Below are positions 1-8,000 of a DNA stretch of 64,000 nt, one piece after another. Location: the NCBI RefSeq assembly GCF_010731575.1, contig NZ_AP022617.1:3100001-3164000 (forward strand). The letters are read 5' to 3'. Source of the DNA: Mycolicibacterium monacense. Its GTDB lineage: Bacteria > Actinomycetota > Actinomycetes > Mycobacteriales > Mycobacteriaceae. Every line of letters starts with the position of its first letter. The stretch's first letter is position 1. The notes under the pieces were generated by a model. That model ran no database searches, had not been told where the DNA came from, and saw nothing but the letters and a program-made list of their open reading frames with translations. Made by a program: the position numbers and the translations under genes.

Positions 1-2
1 AC

Positions 3-788
3 CTGGTGTTGGCGGTGAAGGGCAAAGATACCGCGCAGGCCCTGGCGGAGGCCGACGGGTTGCGTGATTGCGTGAGCAGCGCGTTGTCGGTGCAGAACAC
101 CGTCGAGAAGGATGCGACGCTCGCCGGGTGGCTTGGGCCCGACAGGGTGATCGGAGCCTCCACCATCGAGGGCGGCACCTTGCTCGAACCGGGGCTCGTC
201 AGAAATCACCTTACAGCTGAGGTGACCGCTTACTTCGGCGAACTTGACGGGACATCTAGTGCGCGCGTCGACGACTTGACGGCTGCCTTCACCAACGCCG
301 GCCTTCCTGCAAAGGCGGTAGGCAACATCGAGCAGGTCGAGTGGGAAAAGCTCGCCCAGATCGCGTTGGCGGCCGCGTGGTCGGTCACGGCGCTGGGCGC
401 AATCCCTGACGCCTCGGTCTTCGAGGGCATGGAGGTGCGCGAGGGAGCGATGTACTTCGTCGCGCTGGCAAAGGACCTTCTTGGGGTCTACCGGGCGAAG
501 GGCTACGAGCCGATGAACTTCTTTGCGCCTCTCTCCCGCCTGAAGGAACTCGATGCCCTTCCGACGGCCGACGCGATCGAGTTTGTCATCGGGCAAGGCA
601 GAGTAATGCGCGAGAAGGGAAACCTGGGACACCCCTCGATGTACGAGGATGTTCTGCGACGACGTAAGACCGAGGTCGACTTCATGCTGGCGCCTTATCT
701 CGCCGCCGCTCAAGAACTGGGCATGGATGTACCGACGCTGCGGGTCGCCTACCAGATCATCAAGACCGTCGACCGATTCCTGGCCTAG
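3..788 (+). CDS. Ketopantoate reductase-like (PanE/ApbA family) oxidoreductase, 5' partial
   Basis: The reading frame is already open at the window edge, so the N-terminal Rossmann motif (roughly the first 70 residues) is missing. The segment LAVKGKDTAQAL matches the end of the NADP-binding domain of PanE/ApbA proteins, and the remainder, with NIEQVEWEKLAQ and a helical C-terminus, matches the family's C-terminal domain. Such enzymes reduce 2-keto acids with NADPH. In catabolic clusters they are often paralogues of the pantothenate enzyme acting on an unknown keto acid. It ends 25 bp before the convergent AraC gene, with no clear terminator between. A GTG at 6 is unlikely to be the true start because the frame stays open upstream. 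Confidence 0.75.
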   Translation: MVLAVKGKDTAQALAEADGLRDCVSSALSVQNTVEKDATLAGWLGPDRVIGASTIEGGTLLEPGLVRNHLTAEVTAYFGELDGTSSARVDDLTAAFTNAGLPAKAVGNIEQVEWEKLAQIALAAAWSVTALGAIPDASVFEGMEVREGAMYFVALAKDLLGVYRAKGYEPMNFFAPLSRLKELDALPTADAIEFVIGQGRVMREKGNLGHPSMYEDVLRRRKTEVDFMLAPYLAAAQELGMDVPTLRVAYQIIKTVDRFLA

Positions 789-813
789 CAATGACGCGGT
801 TCGAAGGCGATGT

Positions 814-1923
814 TCAGGTAGCGCGCAAGGTGTGTTGGGGAGTGACGCCGAACTTGCGCCGATACTCCGCGCTGAAGCGGCCCAGATGACCAAAGCCCCA
901 CTTCATCGCTACGCGGGCAACAGTCACGGCACTCTCAGACGACGCCGCCAGTTCTGCATGCGCACGGATCAGCCGGACTTCGCGCAGATACGTGAGCGGA
1001 GGAAGCCCGACGTGCCGCTTGAAGCTCTCTTGAAGAGCGCGGACACTGATACCAACCTCGCGAGCAAGATCGGTTGTCGTCCAACTCCGTTCGGGATGCT
1101 CCTCGATTAGGTCGAGAGCTGTCCTGAGTACTTTGGGCGGCGGCGCTGCGTGTTGGTCGGCGGCGAGCGCCATGGCCTGATAGTGAGGTTGGGCGAGTAG
1201 AAACCCATGTATGAGCAACTGTTCGAAATGTCGCCCGGTCATCGGATGTTGCACGATGCTCTCAGGGCGAGAGACCTCCCGATATAAGACCGATAGCAGC
1301 GCACGCCACGCACGACTGCTGTCCGCCGTCAGGTCCATGCTATGCGCGATATTCAGCGGCCTAACCGCAGGTCGTCCAAGCAAGCCCTCGAGTTCGTATT
1401 CCAGATCCGTGCGGCTGAACTTCACGCACAGCTGACCACAATCGGCGGCCCACTTGATGCCGGCAGGACGGCCTGGGAGGAAAACCGCCGCCTGCGTGGG
1501 CGTCGCTTGGGCCGTGGCTGGGCCGCACCACGAATCGGCGTGGCTGGTGAGGGGAACGTTGATGTGGTAATCATCGAGCGCAGTCGAATTGACGAGCTCG
1601 ACATCTGCACCGTACCGAAGATAGCCAACGGTCACAGCACCGATTCGTGCGGCGCTGAGCCGCGCATTCAAACGCTGGCCGCGACGGGAGTAGCGGAGAC
1701 GGTGCGGTGTGAAAATTTCCGAAGCGAGGTGCTCGGCCGCGCTCAACTGTTCGGTGCATACGGTCTCGCGTCGGCTGAAGTACGATCCTGCCATCTTCGG
1801 TCCATTCGCCATTGGTAACAACTCACTTTCTCGCTGCGGTAACCGCAGTTCGCCGACAGAATCTGTCGCTCCGTCGAACACCAACGCGGAAGGTCTGGCC
1901 TCCGACTCAGGGTCCTGCGTCAC
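814..1923 (-). CDS. AraC-family transcriptional regulator
   Basis: 369 residues from a GTG start. The C-terminal ~100 residues hold the two helix-turn-helix segments of the AraC/XylS family: the first around TTDLAREVGISVRALQESF, the second around VARVAMKWGFGHLGRFSAEY, followed by YRRKFGVTP. The N-terminal half looks like the effector-binding region of activators of aromatic catabolism. The start could be internal (ATG at 1812 or 1794), since ribosome-site support for the GTG is weak. A 13-bp palindrome lies 40 bp upstream. The likely role is local control of catabolic genes; the effector is unknown. Confidence 0.85.
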   Translation of the reverse strand: MTQDPESEARPSALVFDGATDSVGELRLPQRESELLPMANGPKMAGSYFSRRETVCTEQLSAAEHLASEIFTPHRLRYSRRGQRLNARLSAARIGAVTVGYLRYGADVELVNSTALDDYHINVPLTSHADSWCGPATAQATPTQAAVFLPGRPAGIKWAADCGQLCVKFSRTDLEYELEGLLGRPAVRPLNIAHSMDLTADSSRAWRALLSVLYREVSRPESIVQHPMTGRHFEQLLIHGFLLAQPHYQAMALAADQHAAPPPKVLRTALDLIEEHPERSWTTTDLAREVGISVRALQESFKRHVGLPPLTYLREVRLIRAHAELAASSESAVTVARVAMKWGFGHLGRFSAEYRRKFGVTPQHTLRAT

Positions 1924-1962
1924 CCGACCGCATGCTCTCGAAACATTCTAGTGGATGAAAAC

Positions 1963-1975
1963 TCTGTTCAGCAGA
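1963..1975. promoter_or_regulatory. Putative operator TCTGTTCAGCAGA upstream of the AraC gene
   Basis: An imperfect 13-bp palindrome of pattern TCTG-N5-CAGA. Its reverse complement, TCTGCTGAACAGA, occurs exactly at 51264 and 57739 upstream of two beta-subunit genes, and a close relative lies at 10114. Repetition in front of catabolic genes suggests one shared regulator. The regulator and the function are inferred. Confidence 0.45.
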
Positions 1976-2110
1976 GAGTGATTCTTGTAGACGCAAGTCG
2001 TCCTTAAGTTCGTAGTTGCAGTTACTTCGTGTTGTTACGTTGGGCTGTGACCCGGGTGGGTCGGGTGAGGCTGCATGGTCGTAGCCGGCCCTGGTGGTGC
2101 GGCTTGAAAG

Positions 2111-3353
2111 TGAGGGGGACCCGTTTGGTGGTCCAGTCGTTATGCGACTTGGGGTTGATGGGTCGTGGTCCACTGTAGAGCGAACTCGGCTGGGGTGAGT
2201 TCGCCGTGGGCGGAGTGGGGTCGGTTGGCGTTGTAGTCGCGGCGCCAGTCCTCGATGATCACGCGGGCCTCCAGCAGGGAGTCGAAGCGCCACAGGTTGA
2301 GCAGTTCATCACGGAGCCTGCCGTTGAATGATTCGATCCAGGCGTTTTGCCATGGCGAGCCCGGATCTATGAAAAGTGAACCGGCACTGTTGAATCGGCA
2401 CCAATCGGCCACGGCGTTCGCGACGAACTCGGGACCGTTGTCGAAGCGCACATAGTGTGGCGCCCCGTAGGTGAGGGCCAGGCGATCCAGCACGTCGACG
2501 ACGCCGTCGGCGTTGATGGCGCGGTCGACCTCGATCGCGAGTGCTTCGCGAGTGAACTCGTCGATGACGTTGAGCATCTTCAGCGTGCGGCCATCGGCGG
2601 TGGTGTCGAACTGGAAGTCCATCGCCCAGATCACGTTCGGGCGGATCGGGGACATCGCACCCACGGCGACACCGATGCCGGTCAGCCGCTTCTTGCGGCG
2701 CCGCTGAGGCACCCGCAGGCCCTCCTCGCGCCACAGTCGGCGGATGCGCTTGTTGTTGGCCTTCCAGCCGGCACGGCGCGCCATCTTGGCGGCCCGGCGC
2801 CACCCCCACCGCGGGCGGTCGGTGGAAAACCGGCGCAGCCAGGCACGAAGCTCGGCCTCCTCGGTGGTGACCGGTGCCGGTGTCAGCCGCATCGTGGAAC
2901 GGTGCAGACCGACGACGGTGCAGGCCCGGCGCTCAGAGACCCCGAACCGCTCACGCAGCGCTATGACCGCGCTGCGCTTGCGGTTCGGGGTTATTTCCGC
3001 CGAAATCTCCTTGAGCATGTCGATGTCGAGGGCCTGGTTGGCGACCAGCTTCTTGAGCCGGGCGTTCTCGGCTTCGAGTTCCTTGAGCCGTTTGGCCTCG
3101 TTGGCTTTCATGCCGCCGTACTGGGCAATCCAGCGGTGCCACGTCGACTCGGTGATCTCCAGATGCCGGCACACCTCAGCCAGTTCCTGGCCGGCACCGA
3201 GGAGCTTGTTGCCCTCGGCGAGCTTGCGGATGATCTGGTCCGGGGTGTGCCGCCGGCGCTTGTTCGTTGCCATGTCGTTGTCGATTCTTCCTTGCCCGCA
3301 AGCCGGGCGACAGAGTCGCATAACAACTGGACCACTCCGAAGGGCTCACCTCA
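2111..3353 (-). mobile_element. IS3-family insertion sequence, complete, with 4-bp target duplication
   Basis: The left end at 2111 reads TGAGGGGG; the right end, in reverse complement, reads TGAGGTGAG. An inner inverted match (GGTCCAGT, one varying base, GTTATGCGACT) lies at both ends. The 4 bp before the left end (2107-2110) and after the right end (3354-3357) are both AAAG, a plausible target-site duplication. The element is about 1243 bp and contains one uninterrupted transposase gene. Intact ends plus the duplication suggest a fairly recent insertion between the AraC gene and oxygenase cluster 1. Confidence 0.85.
2140..3273 (-). CDS. IS3-family transposase, single fused ORF
   Basis: 377 residues from ATG at 3273 (MATNKRRRHTPDQ). 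The N-terminal part is an OrfA-like helix-turn-helix (TPDQIIRKLAEG) and a leucine-zipper-like segment around residues 55-85. The C-terminal part is the rve integrase core with DDE motif parts WAMDFQFDTT, VRFDNGPEFVA and the E in WIESFNGRLRDELL. In most IS3 elements OrfA and OrfB are joined by a -1 ribosomal frameshift; here both lie in one frame. No stop or frameshift is seen, so the enzyme may be active. Confidence 0.9.
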   Translation of the reverse strand: MATNKRRRHTPDQIIRKLAEGNKLLGAGQELAEVCRHLEITESTWHRWIAQYGGMKANEAKRLKELEAENARLKKLVANQALDIDMLKEISAEITPNRKRSAVIALRERFGVSERRACTVVGLHRSTMRLTPAPVTTEEAELRAWLRRFSTDRPRWGWRRAAKMARRAGWKANNKRIRRLWREEGLRVPQRRRKKRLTGIGVAVGAMSPIRPNVIWAMDFQFDTTADGRTLKMLNVIDEFTREALAIEVDRAINADGVVDVLDRLALTYGAPHYVRFDNGPEFVANAVADWCRFNSAGSLFIDPGSPWQNAWIESFNGRLRDELLNLWRFDSLLEARVIIEDWRRDYNANRPHSAHGELTPAEFALQWTTTHQPQVA

Positions 3354-3484
3354 AAAGGACTGGCCGCCCGGCCTGCCTGGACTCCTCTGGCCGCTGATTG
3401 AGATCTGCGATGTGATCGCTTGTTTAAGGAAATGCTGGCGGGGTTGTCCATGGGGATCATGTTGGTAGACAGGCGAAAAGAGGG

Positions 3485-4693
3485 GTGATGACGACGGGCC
3501 AGGTGTGGGCTGGAGTGGATGTTGGTAAAGAGCATCACTGGGTTTGTGCGGTCGACGACAGCGGGAAGGTGGTGTTGTCGCGCCGGCTGGTCAACGACGA
3601 GCAACCGATCCGGGAGCTCGTCGCTGAAATCGACGAGCTGGCCGAGCGAGTGTCGTGGACGGTGGACCTGACCACGGTGTATGCCGCACTGGTGTTGACG
3701 GTGCTGGCCGACGCCGGCAAAACGGTCCGGTATCTGGCCGGCCGGGCGGTGTGGCAGGCCTCGGCGACCTACCGCGGTGGGGAGGCCAAAACCGATGCCA
3801 AAGACGCTCGGGTGATCGCCGACCAGGCGCGCATGCGCGGCCAGACTTGCCCGTTCTGCATCCCGATGATGACTTGATCAGCGAGTTGCGGATGCTCACC
3901 GGCCATCGCGCCGACCTGGTGGCCGACCGCACCCGCACGATCAACCGGCTGCGCCAGCAACTCGTCGCGGTCTGCCCGGCCCTGGAACGAGCCGCCCAAC
4001 CGAGCCAAGACCGTGGCTGGGTGATACTGCTGGCGCGCTACCAGCGTCCCAAAGCGATTCGACAAAGCGGTGTTTCGCGGCTGACCAAAGTCTTGACCGA
4101 TGCCGGTGTGCGCAACGCCGCCTCGATCGCGGCGGCTGCGGTGGCTGCAGTGAAAACCCAGACGATGCGCCTGCCCGGCGAAGAGGTGGCCGCCGGGTTG
4201 ATCGCTGATCTGGCGCGGGAGGTGATCGCCCTCGATGACCGCATCAAGACCACCGACGCCGACATCGAGGGCCGATTTCGCCGCCATCCACTCGCCGAGG
4301 TGATCACCAGCATGCCCGGCATAGGATTTCGGCTGGGCGCCGAATTCCTCGCCGCCGTTGGTGATCCCGCGCTGATCGGATCGGCTGACCAACTCGCGGC
4401 CTGGGCCGGCCTGGCGCCAGTGTCTCGAGACTCCGGAAAGCGCACCGGACGACTGCCAAACCCCCAAGCGTTACAGTCGCCGACTGCGCCGAGTCATGTA
4501 CATGTCGGCGTTGACCGCGATCCGCTGCGACCCAGATTCCAAGGCCTATTACCAGCGCAAACGAGACGAAGGAAAGCGGCCGATCCCCGCCACCATCTGC
4601 CTGGCGCGACGGCGCACCAACGTTCTCTACGCCCTCATCCGCGACAACCGGACCTGGCAACCTGATTCACCCCCGATCACCGCCGCGGCTTGA
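3485..4693 (+). pseudogene. IS110-family transposase, two frameshifts
   Basis: An IS110-type transposase split over three frame segments. The N-terminal DEDD domain (AGVDVGKEHHWVCAVD, DAKDARVIADQ) reads from 3485. The frame changes near 3838-3845, where DQARMR continues as PDLPVLHPDDDLISELR. It changes back near 4455-4463, where SGKRTGRLP continues as PKRYSRRLRRVMYMSAL. The C-terminal Transposase_20 domain, with SMPGIGFRLGAEFLAAVGD and LAAWAGLAP, is otherwise complete. The combined length fits a family member of about 400 residues. No inverted repeats were identified, as usual for IS110. The two shifts make it inactive unless they are sequencing errors. Confidence 0.85.
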
Positions 4694-4774
4694 CTTCTTC
4701 ATTGAGAGTCCTTTCACGATTGGGGAAAGGGCGTCAAGTAGGAAACGATCCCCTGCTCACTGACGTGCGCGAGG

Positions 4775-4993
4775 TCAATGGCCAGGACCGTACGGGTCCT
4801 CGAGAAACCGCGAAAGGCTTTCCTTGGTCTGCCATGACAAACTCTCAAGTTCCAACGGGTCGAGCTGAATTCGGAAGCCGAGGCGGGGGCTGGCAATCTC
4901 CAACCGCTCTCCATTGCGGGTAAAGATTTTGTCGACGGTGACGACGGCGAACTCGTTCGCGATGGTCGTCGCCGCACCGTGGTCGCCGGTCAC
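4775..4993 (-). CDS. Small conserved-looking protein at the end of the oxygenase operon
   Basis: 72 residues from a GTG preceded by AAAGG about 7 nt upstream. It lies 48 bp downstream of the beta-subunit gene and reads in the same direction, so it is probably the last gene of oxygenase operon 1. The protein (IANEFAVVTVDKIFTRNGER, then LGFRIQLDPLELESLSWQ) is soluble, with no membrane segment or cysteine motif. Small ORFs of this kind beside actinobacterial Rieske oxygenases are sometimes labelled dihydrodiol dehydrogenase, but it is far too short for a dehydrogenase and has no nucleotide-binding motif. Function unknown. Confidence 0.6.
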   Translation of the reverse strand: MTGDHGAATTIANEFAVVTVDKIFTRNGERLEIASPRLGFRIQLDPLELESLSWQTKESLSRFLEDPYGPGH

Positions 4994-5041
4994 GACTGTA
5001 CCTTTCTAGGTTTTAAGTAATGCAAGCTCAACGTCGCCCCG

Positions 5042-5560
5042 TTAGAAGAAGTTAGCCAGATTGTGGGTGCCGACAACGGCATGGTCAAGCACTACCCGTC
5101 GGCTCGCTAACCGCAGGCCCATCTCACTGCGGCGGATGACATCGTGGCGCTCCGCAGAGATGAGGTCGTGCTGCGGGCTGTCCCCCCTGTTGCGGAACAC
5201 GAGAAGGTTGGAGCGGACATCGTATTCGTCCGTCCCTGCGCCGGGGCGTACCCGCACATTCGACACGTGGTGTCGGATCCGTGAGGGCGGATCTTCTGCC
5301 CATGCGTATTCGGTGTCCAGACGTAGCACCCGCAGCTCCAAGCCTGCGTAGTCGTCATCCCAGTGGGTCATGGTCGTCGAATTTCCGTCGCCGTTGGCGC
5401 GTTCTCTGCTCACGCGCACCGGGATGACGTAGTGGATATCTTCGGCGCACAGTTCTAGCCAGTCGTGAAACCGGCCGTCGTTCAGCAGCTCCGCCTCTTC
5501 GAACAGAAAGTTCTCCATCTCGCAGCGGAGCAGAAGCTGTTGCTCGACCGTCGCTACCAT
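5042..5560 (-). CDS. Ring-hydroxylating dioxygenase beta subunit 1
   Basis: 172 residues. The longer open frame to 5698 would overlap the alpha gene, so ATG at 5560 (MVATVEQQLLL) is chosen; AAAGGA lies 9 nt upstream. The fold is the NTF2-like small subunit of Rieske oxygenases: ENFLFEEAELLNDGRFHDWLELC near the N-terminus, then WAEDPPSRIRHHVSNVRV and SAERHDVIRR. It has no cofactor and is structural in the alpha3beta3 complex. It lies 64 bp after alpha 1. It resembles the NidB/PhdB type by overall pattern. The N-terminal extension in the open frame is probably untranslated. Confidence 0.9.
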   Translation of the reverse strand: MVATVEQQLLLRCEMENFLFEEAELLNDGRFHDWLELCAEDIHYVIPVRVSRERANGDGNSTTMTHWDDDYAGLELRVLRLDTEYAWAEDPPSRIRHHVSNVRVRPGAGTDEYDVRSNLLVFRNRGDSPQHDLISAERHDVIRRSEMGLRLASRRVVLDHAVVGTHNLANFF

Positions 5561-5624
5561 GGCACACCATCCTTTATGACTTGGTTGATTGTGGTTGTGA
5601 GACAAGCAGGTGCCTGATGCCTCA

Positions 5625-7025
5625 TCAGGCGACCTCGTCTGCATTGGTCCGAGATTGCGCGAGTAGTTGGGGTTTGGGCTCGGTTTCGCTGGCGTCATCG
5701 CCTGAGTCGGTGAGTAACTCCAACAGGCGACCCCAGAATTCGCGTTGGTTACGCTCCGCGTACCCGCTGGACAGGGGACGACCGGGCCCCTTCCACGTGT
5801 CGTCGCTGGTCAGCACACCCATGCCCATCTCGAAGTTGAGTGTCTGGCTGCCTGCGAGAATGCCTTGCGTTCCCGCAGTGATGGAGCGCCAAGTCTCGGC
5901 GTCGTCCTGTTCGAACACACCGGAGATGCCGAACGTTCGTACGTAGGTCTCATACGACTGCTGTTTGAACTCTTCGTCGGCATCCTTCTCGACGAGAAAC
6001 CACGACCAGACTTCCATCGTGTCGTGTGACAGCGGACGCCACAGCCGAAATGTCAACATCGGCACTGGCATTGACTTCTTGTCCCTACCGATGAGGACGT
6101 TGAGGAACGACAGGTTGGGAAAGACCGTGCCGTGAATGAAGGCCGAACGCTGAAGCATGTCTGCGCGGTCCTGATCGCCGTAAGCCGCTGCGAGTCCATC
6201 GACGATCTCGGGTGGATAGTTCATAAAGGGCGGCATCGGTTGCCCGGGCGTTACCCCGAGGACGCCGAGGCCGTGACCGTTGGAGAGACTGATATGCGCC
6301 GGCTCCGATGCGAATTTCGGATCGGGCGGAGCCAGACCGAGCTCGACCGCCGATCGGTGCGTCATCAACGTGTGGTAGGCGTCCCCGACAAAGTTGTCCG
6401 CGCCGAGCTTCCAGTTGGAGTCGATGATCCAACGCTGGGGCTCACCCCGCACCTCCAGTCCACCCTTGGACTTCTGGGTGATCAGGTCCAGATACCACGC
6501 CATATCGCCCAAATAATCAACGAGAGGTTCTGCCTTCTCGTCCAGGCAACCGAATATCATTCCGCCGTAGTTCTCGAGGCGCGGAACCTGGGTAAGACTC
6601 CACTCGTTCTTGTCCATCTCGACCCCATAGACCTCTTTTTGTGCGGGTACACCCGCCAGAGTTCCGGTATTGCGGTAGGTCCAGCCGTGATAGGGGCAGC
6701 GGAAGTGCGAAGTGTTGCCCATCTCCGTGCGGCACAGCATTGTTCCGCGGTGCCGACACGAGTTCGCCATGGCGCGCACTTCGCCGTCTTCGCCGCGGAC
6801 AACGATGATCGAACCGCCACCCAGATATCGGACCACGTAGTCCCCTGCCTGGGGGATCTCCGTCTCGTGGGCCAGGAATTGCCAGCACCGGCCGAAGACT
6901 CGCTGAGCTTCGAGCTTGTGGAGTTCTGCGTTGGCGACCAGCCCGGCGGGCAGACGGCCCTTAGCAAGGCCTTCTCGGCCGGCCGCTACCAGTTGCTGAA
7001 TGTCGTTCTTACCGACAGTAGACAT
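5625..7025 (-). CDS. Ring-hydroxylating dioxygenase alpha subunit 1 (PAH/NidA-like)
   Basis: 466 residues from ATG 7025, with GGAGAA just upstream. The Rieske [2Fe-2S] ligands are C90, H92, C110, H113 (SCRHRG, then CPYHGW). The catalytic mononuclear iron site is D215-x2-H218-x4-H223 (GDAYHTLMTH); the third ligand is expected in FEQDDAETW. These residues and the spacing match naphthalene and polycyclic-aromatic dioxygenases, and FEQDDAE with AERNQREFWG resembles actinobacterial NidA/PhdA proteins. The enzyme would insert both atoms of O2 to give a cis-dihydrodiol and needs a ferredoxin and reductase, neither of which is in this operon. The order here is extradiol dioxygenase, alpha, beta. Confidence 0.93.
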   Translation of the reverse strand: MSTVGKNDIQQLVAAGREGLAKGRLPAGLVANAELHKLEAQRVFGRCWQFLAHETEIPQAGDYVVRYLGGGSIIVVRGEDGEVRAMANSCRHRGTMLCRTEMGNTSHFRCPYHGWTYRNTGTLAGVPAQKEVYGVEMDKNEWSLTQVPRLENYGGMIFGCLDEKAEPLVDYLGDMAWYLDLITQKSKGGLEVRGEPQRWIIDSNWKLGADNFVGDAYHTLMTHRSAVELGLAPPDPKFASEPAHISLSNGHGLGVLGVTPGQPMPPFMNYPPEIVDGLAAAYGDQDRADMLQRSAFIHGTVFPNLSFLNVLIGRDKKSMPVPMLTFRLWRPLSHDTMEVWSWFLVEKDADEEFKQQSYETYVRTFGISGVFEQDDAETWRSITAGTQGILAGSQTLNFEMGMGVLTSDDTWKGPGRPLSSGYAERNQREFWGRLLELLTDSGDDASETEPKPQLLAQSRTNADEVA

Positions 7026-7064
7026 GTACTTCTCCGACGTTTCTTGGATTGGGCTGCGTAATGT

Positions 7065-7077
7065 TCTCTTGGACAGA
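7065..7077. promoter_or_regulatory. Weak match to the TCTG-N5-CAGA operator upstream of alpha 1
   Basis: TCTCTTGGACAGA matches the operator at 51264 at 10 of 13 positions, and the flanks also agree (TTCT before, ACAGATGT after). It sits 40 bp upstream of the alpha 1 start, close to the distance of the 51264 site from its gene. It has lost symmetry, so it may be degenerate or coincidental. Confidence 0.2.
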
Positions 7078-7094
7078 TGTTTTCGTGATTGCGG

Positions 7095-7991
7095 CGTTCA
7101 TGTTGTTGCGGCTTCGAGTGCGCCTGGTGGTGTTTGGGCGACCATCTGGTGGCCCCACACACTGGGTCGGTCGTACTGAGCGACTGTCCAGGTTTCCTCG
7201 TCGACGGTCACCGCATCCCAGCCGTACTCGATGTCAAACCCGCTCGGTGTGCGCACGTAAAACGACACCATCCGATCGTTGACATGGCGCCCCAACGTCA
7301 TGCTCAGCGGAATGTTGCGCGACATGCACAGGTCATAAGCCATCCCCACGTCATCAAAACTTTGCACCTCGACCATCACGTGGTGCAGTCCCCGCACACC
7401 CGGCATCCGAGTCAACGCGATGCTGTGATGGCGCGGGTTGCAGTGGTAGAACCACAGATCCATGAAGGTGTAAATCTCATCGCTCTTCTTAAACCCCAAC
7501 ACCCCCCGCAAAAACCGGTCGGCCTGCGCAAGGTCCGGCGTCGCCAGCACCACATGACCCAACCCCTGCGCACCGGTGACGAACCCCGATATCGCACGAC
7601 CGGGCCGGAAGGAACCCGGCACCACCTTCTGACCGTAAAACAACTCATGACGCAACCCCGAAGGATCCGAAAGCGTCACAAAGCCCAACACCCCGCGGGC
7701 TGCGCAGTCCTCCTCGGTTCCCACCTCAAACCCAATACCCTGCCGATGCAACGACTCCCCGGCAGCCTCAAGCGCCTCCTCGCTGCCCACATCCCAGCCC
7801 GCATACAGCATCCGGTTGCGCTCTCCGTGATGCACAGCCAAACGATGATCGGCGTCGTCGATCCGCAACAGGACCGATCCACTGGACGCCTCAACCGCCT
7901 CCATCCCCAAAACCTCCGGACCGAACGCCAACCACTCCTTCGCATCCGGAGACTCCACACCCACATAACCCAACGCTTTCACCAACATGTG
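7095..7991. repeat. Gene-length duplication, copy 1 (extradiol dioxygenase)
   Basis: 897 bp nearly identical to 61748-62644 in the same orientation. Similarity begins 3 bp beyond the stop codon and ends 3 bp before the start codon; flanks, including the ribosome-binding site, are unrelated. The two proteins differ at 6 of 296 residues. Confidence 0.9.
7098..7988 (-). CDS. Extradiol (type I, VOC-fold) ring-cleavage dioxygenase, copy 1
   Basis: 296 residues, ATG 7988, with a strong AGGAGG upstream. BphC/PhdF-type two-domain enzyme: the C-terminal domain has iron ligands H145 (GLGHVVL), a histidine of GLHHVMVEV (202/203) and E254 (FDIEYG). Conserved acid-base residues are in PRHHSIAL (H187/188), H235 (GRHVNDRM) and Y244 (SFY). 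It cleaves a catechol or dihydroxylated polycyclic ring next to a hydroxyl, using Fe(II) and O2. It lies between the dihydrodiol dehydrogenase (12 bp upstream) and alpha 1 (72 bp downstream), which fits an upper pathway of dioxygenation, dehydrogenation and meta-cleavage. A near-identical copy is at 61751. Confidence 0.93.
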   Translation of the reverse strand: MLVKALGYVGVESPDAKEWLAFGPEVLGMEAVEASSGSVLLRIDDADHRLAVHHGERNRMLYAGWDVGSEEALEAAGESLHRQGIGFEVGTEEDCAARGVLGFVTLSDPSGLRHELFYGQKVVPGSFRPGRAISGFVTGAQGLGHVVLATPDLAQADRFLRGVLGFKKSDEIYTFMDLWFYHCNPRHHSIALTRMPGVRGLHHVMVEVQSFDDVGMAYDLCMSRNIPLSMTLGRHVNDRMVSFYVRTPSGFDIEYGWDAVTVDEETWTVAQYDRPSVWGHQMVAQTPPGALEAATT

Positions 7992-8000
7992 TAAAACCTC

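Noticed and set aside
2455..3468. Long plus-strand frame opposite the IS3 transposase
   Set aside because: It is the complement of a clear integrase gene and has no family pattern of its own.
7089..7994. 301-codon plus-strand frame over extradiol dioxygenase copy 1 (and its equivalent at 61787)
   Set aside because: It is antisense to a well-supported enzyme; it is long only because high GC and codon bias keep the opposite frame open.
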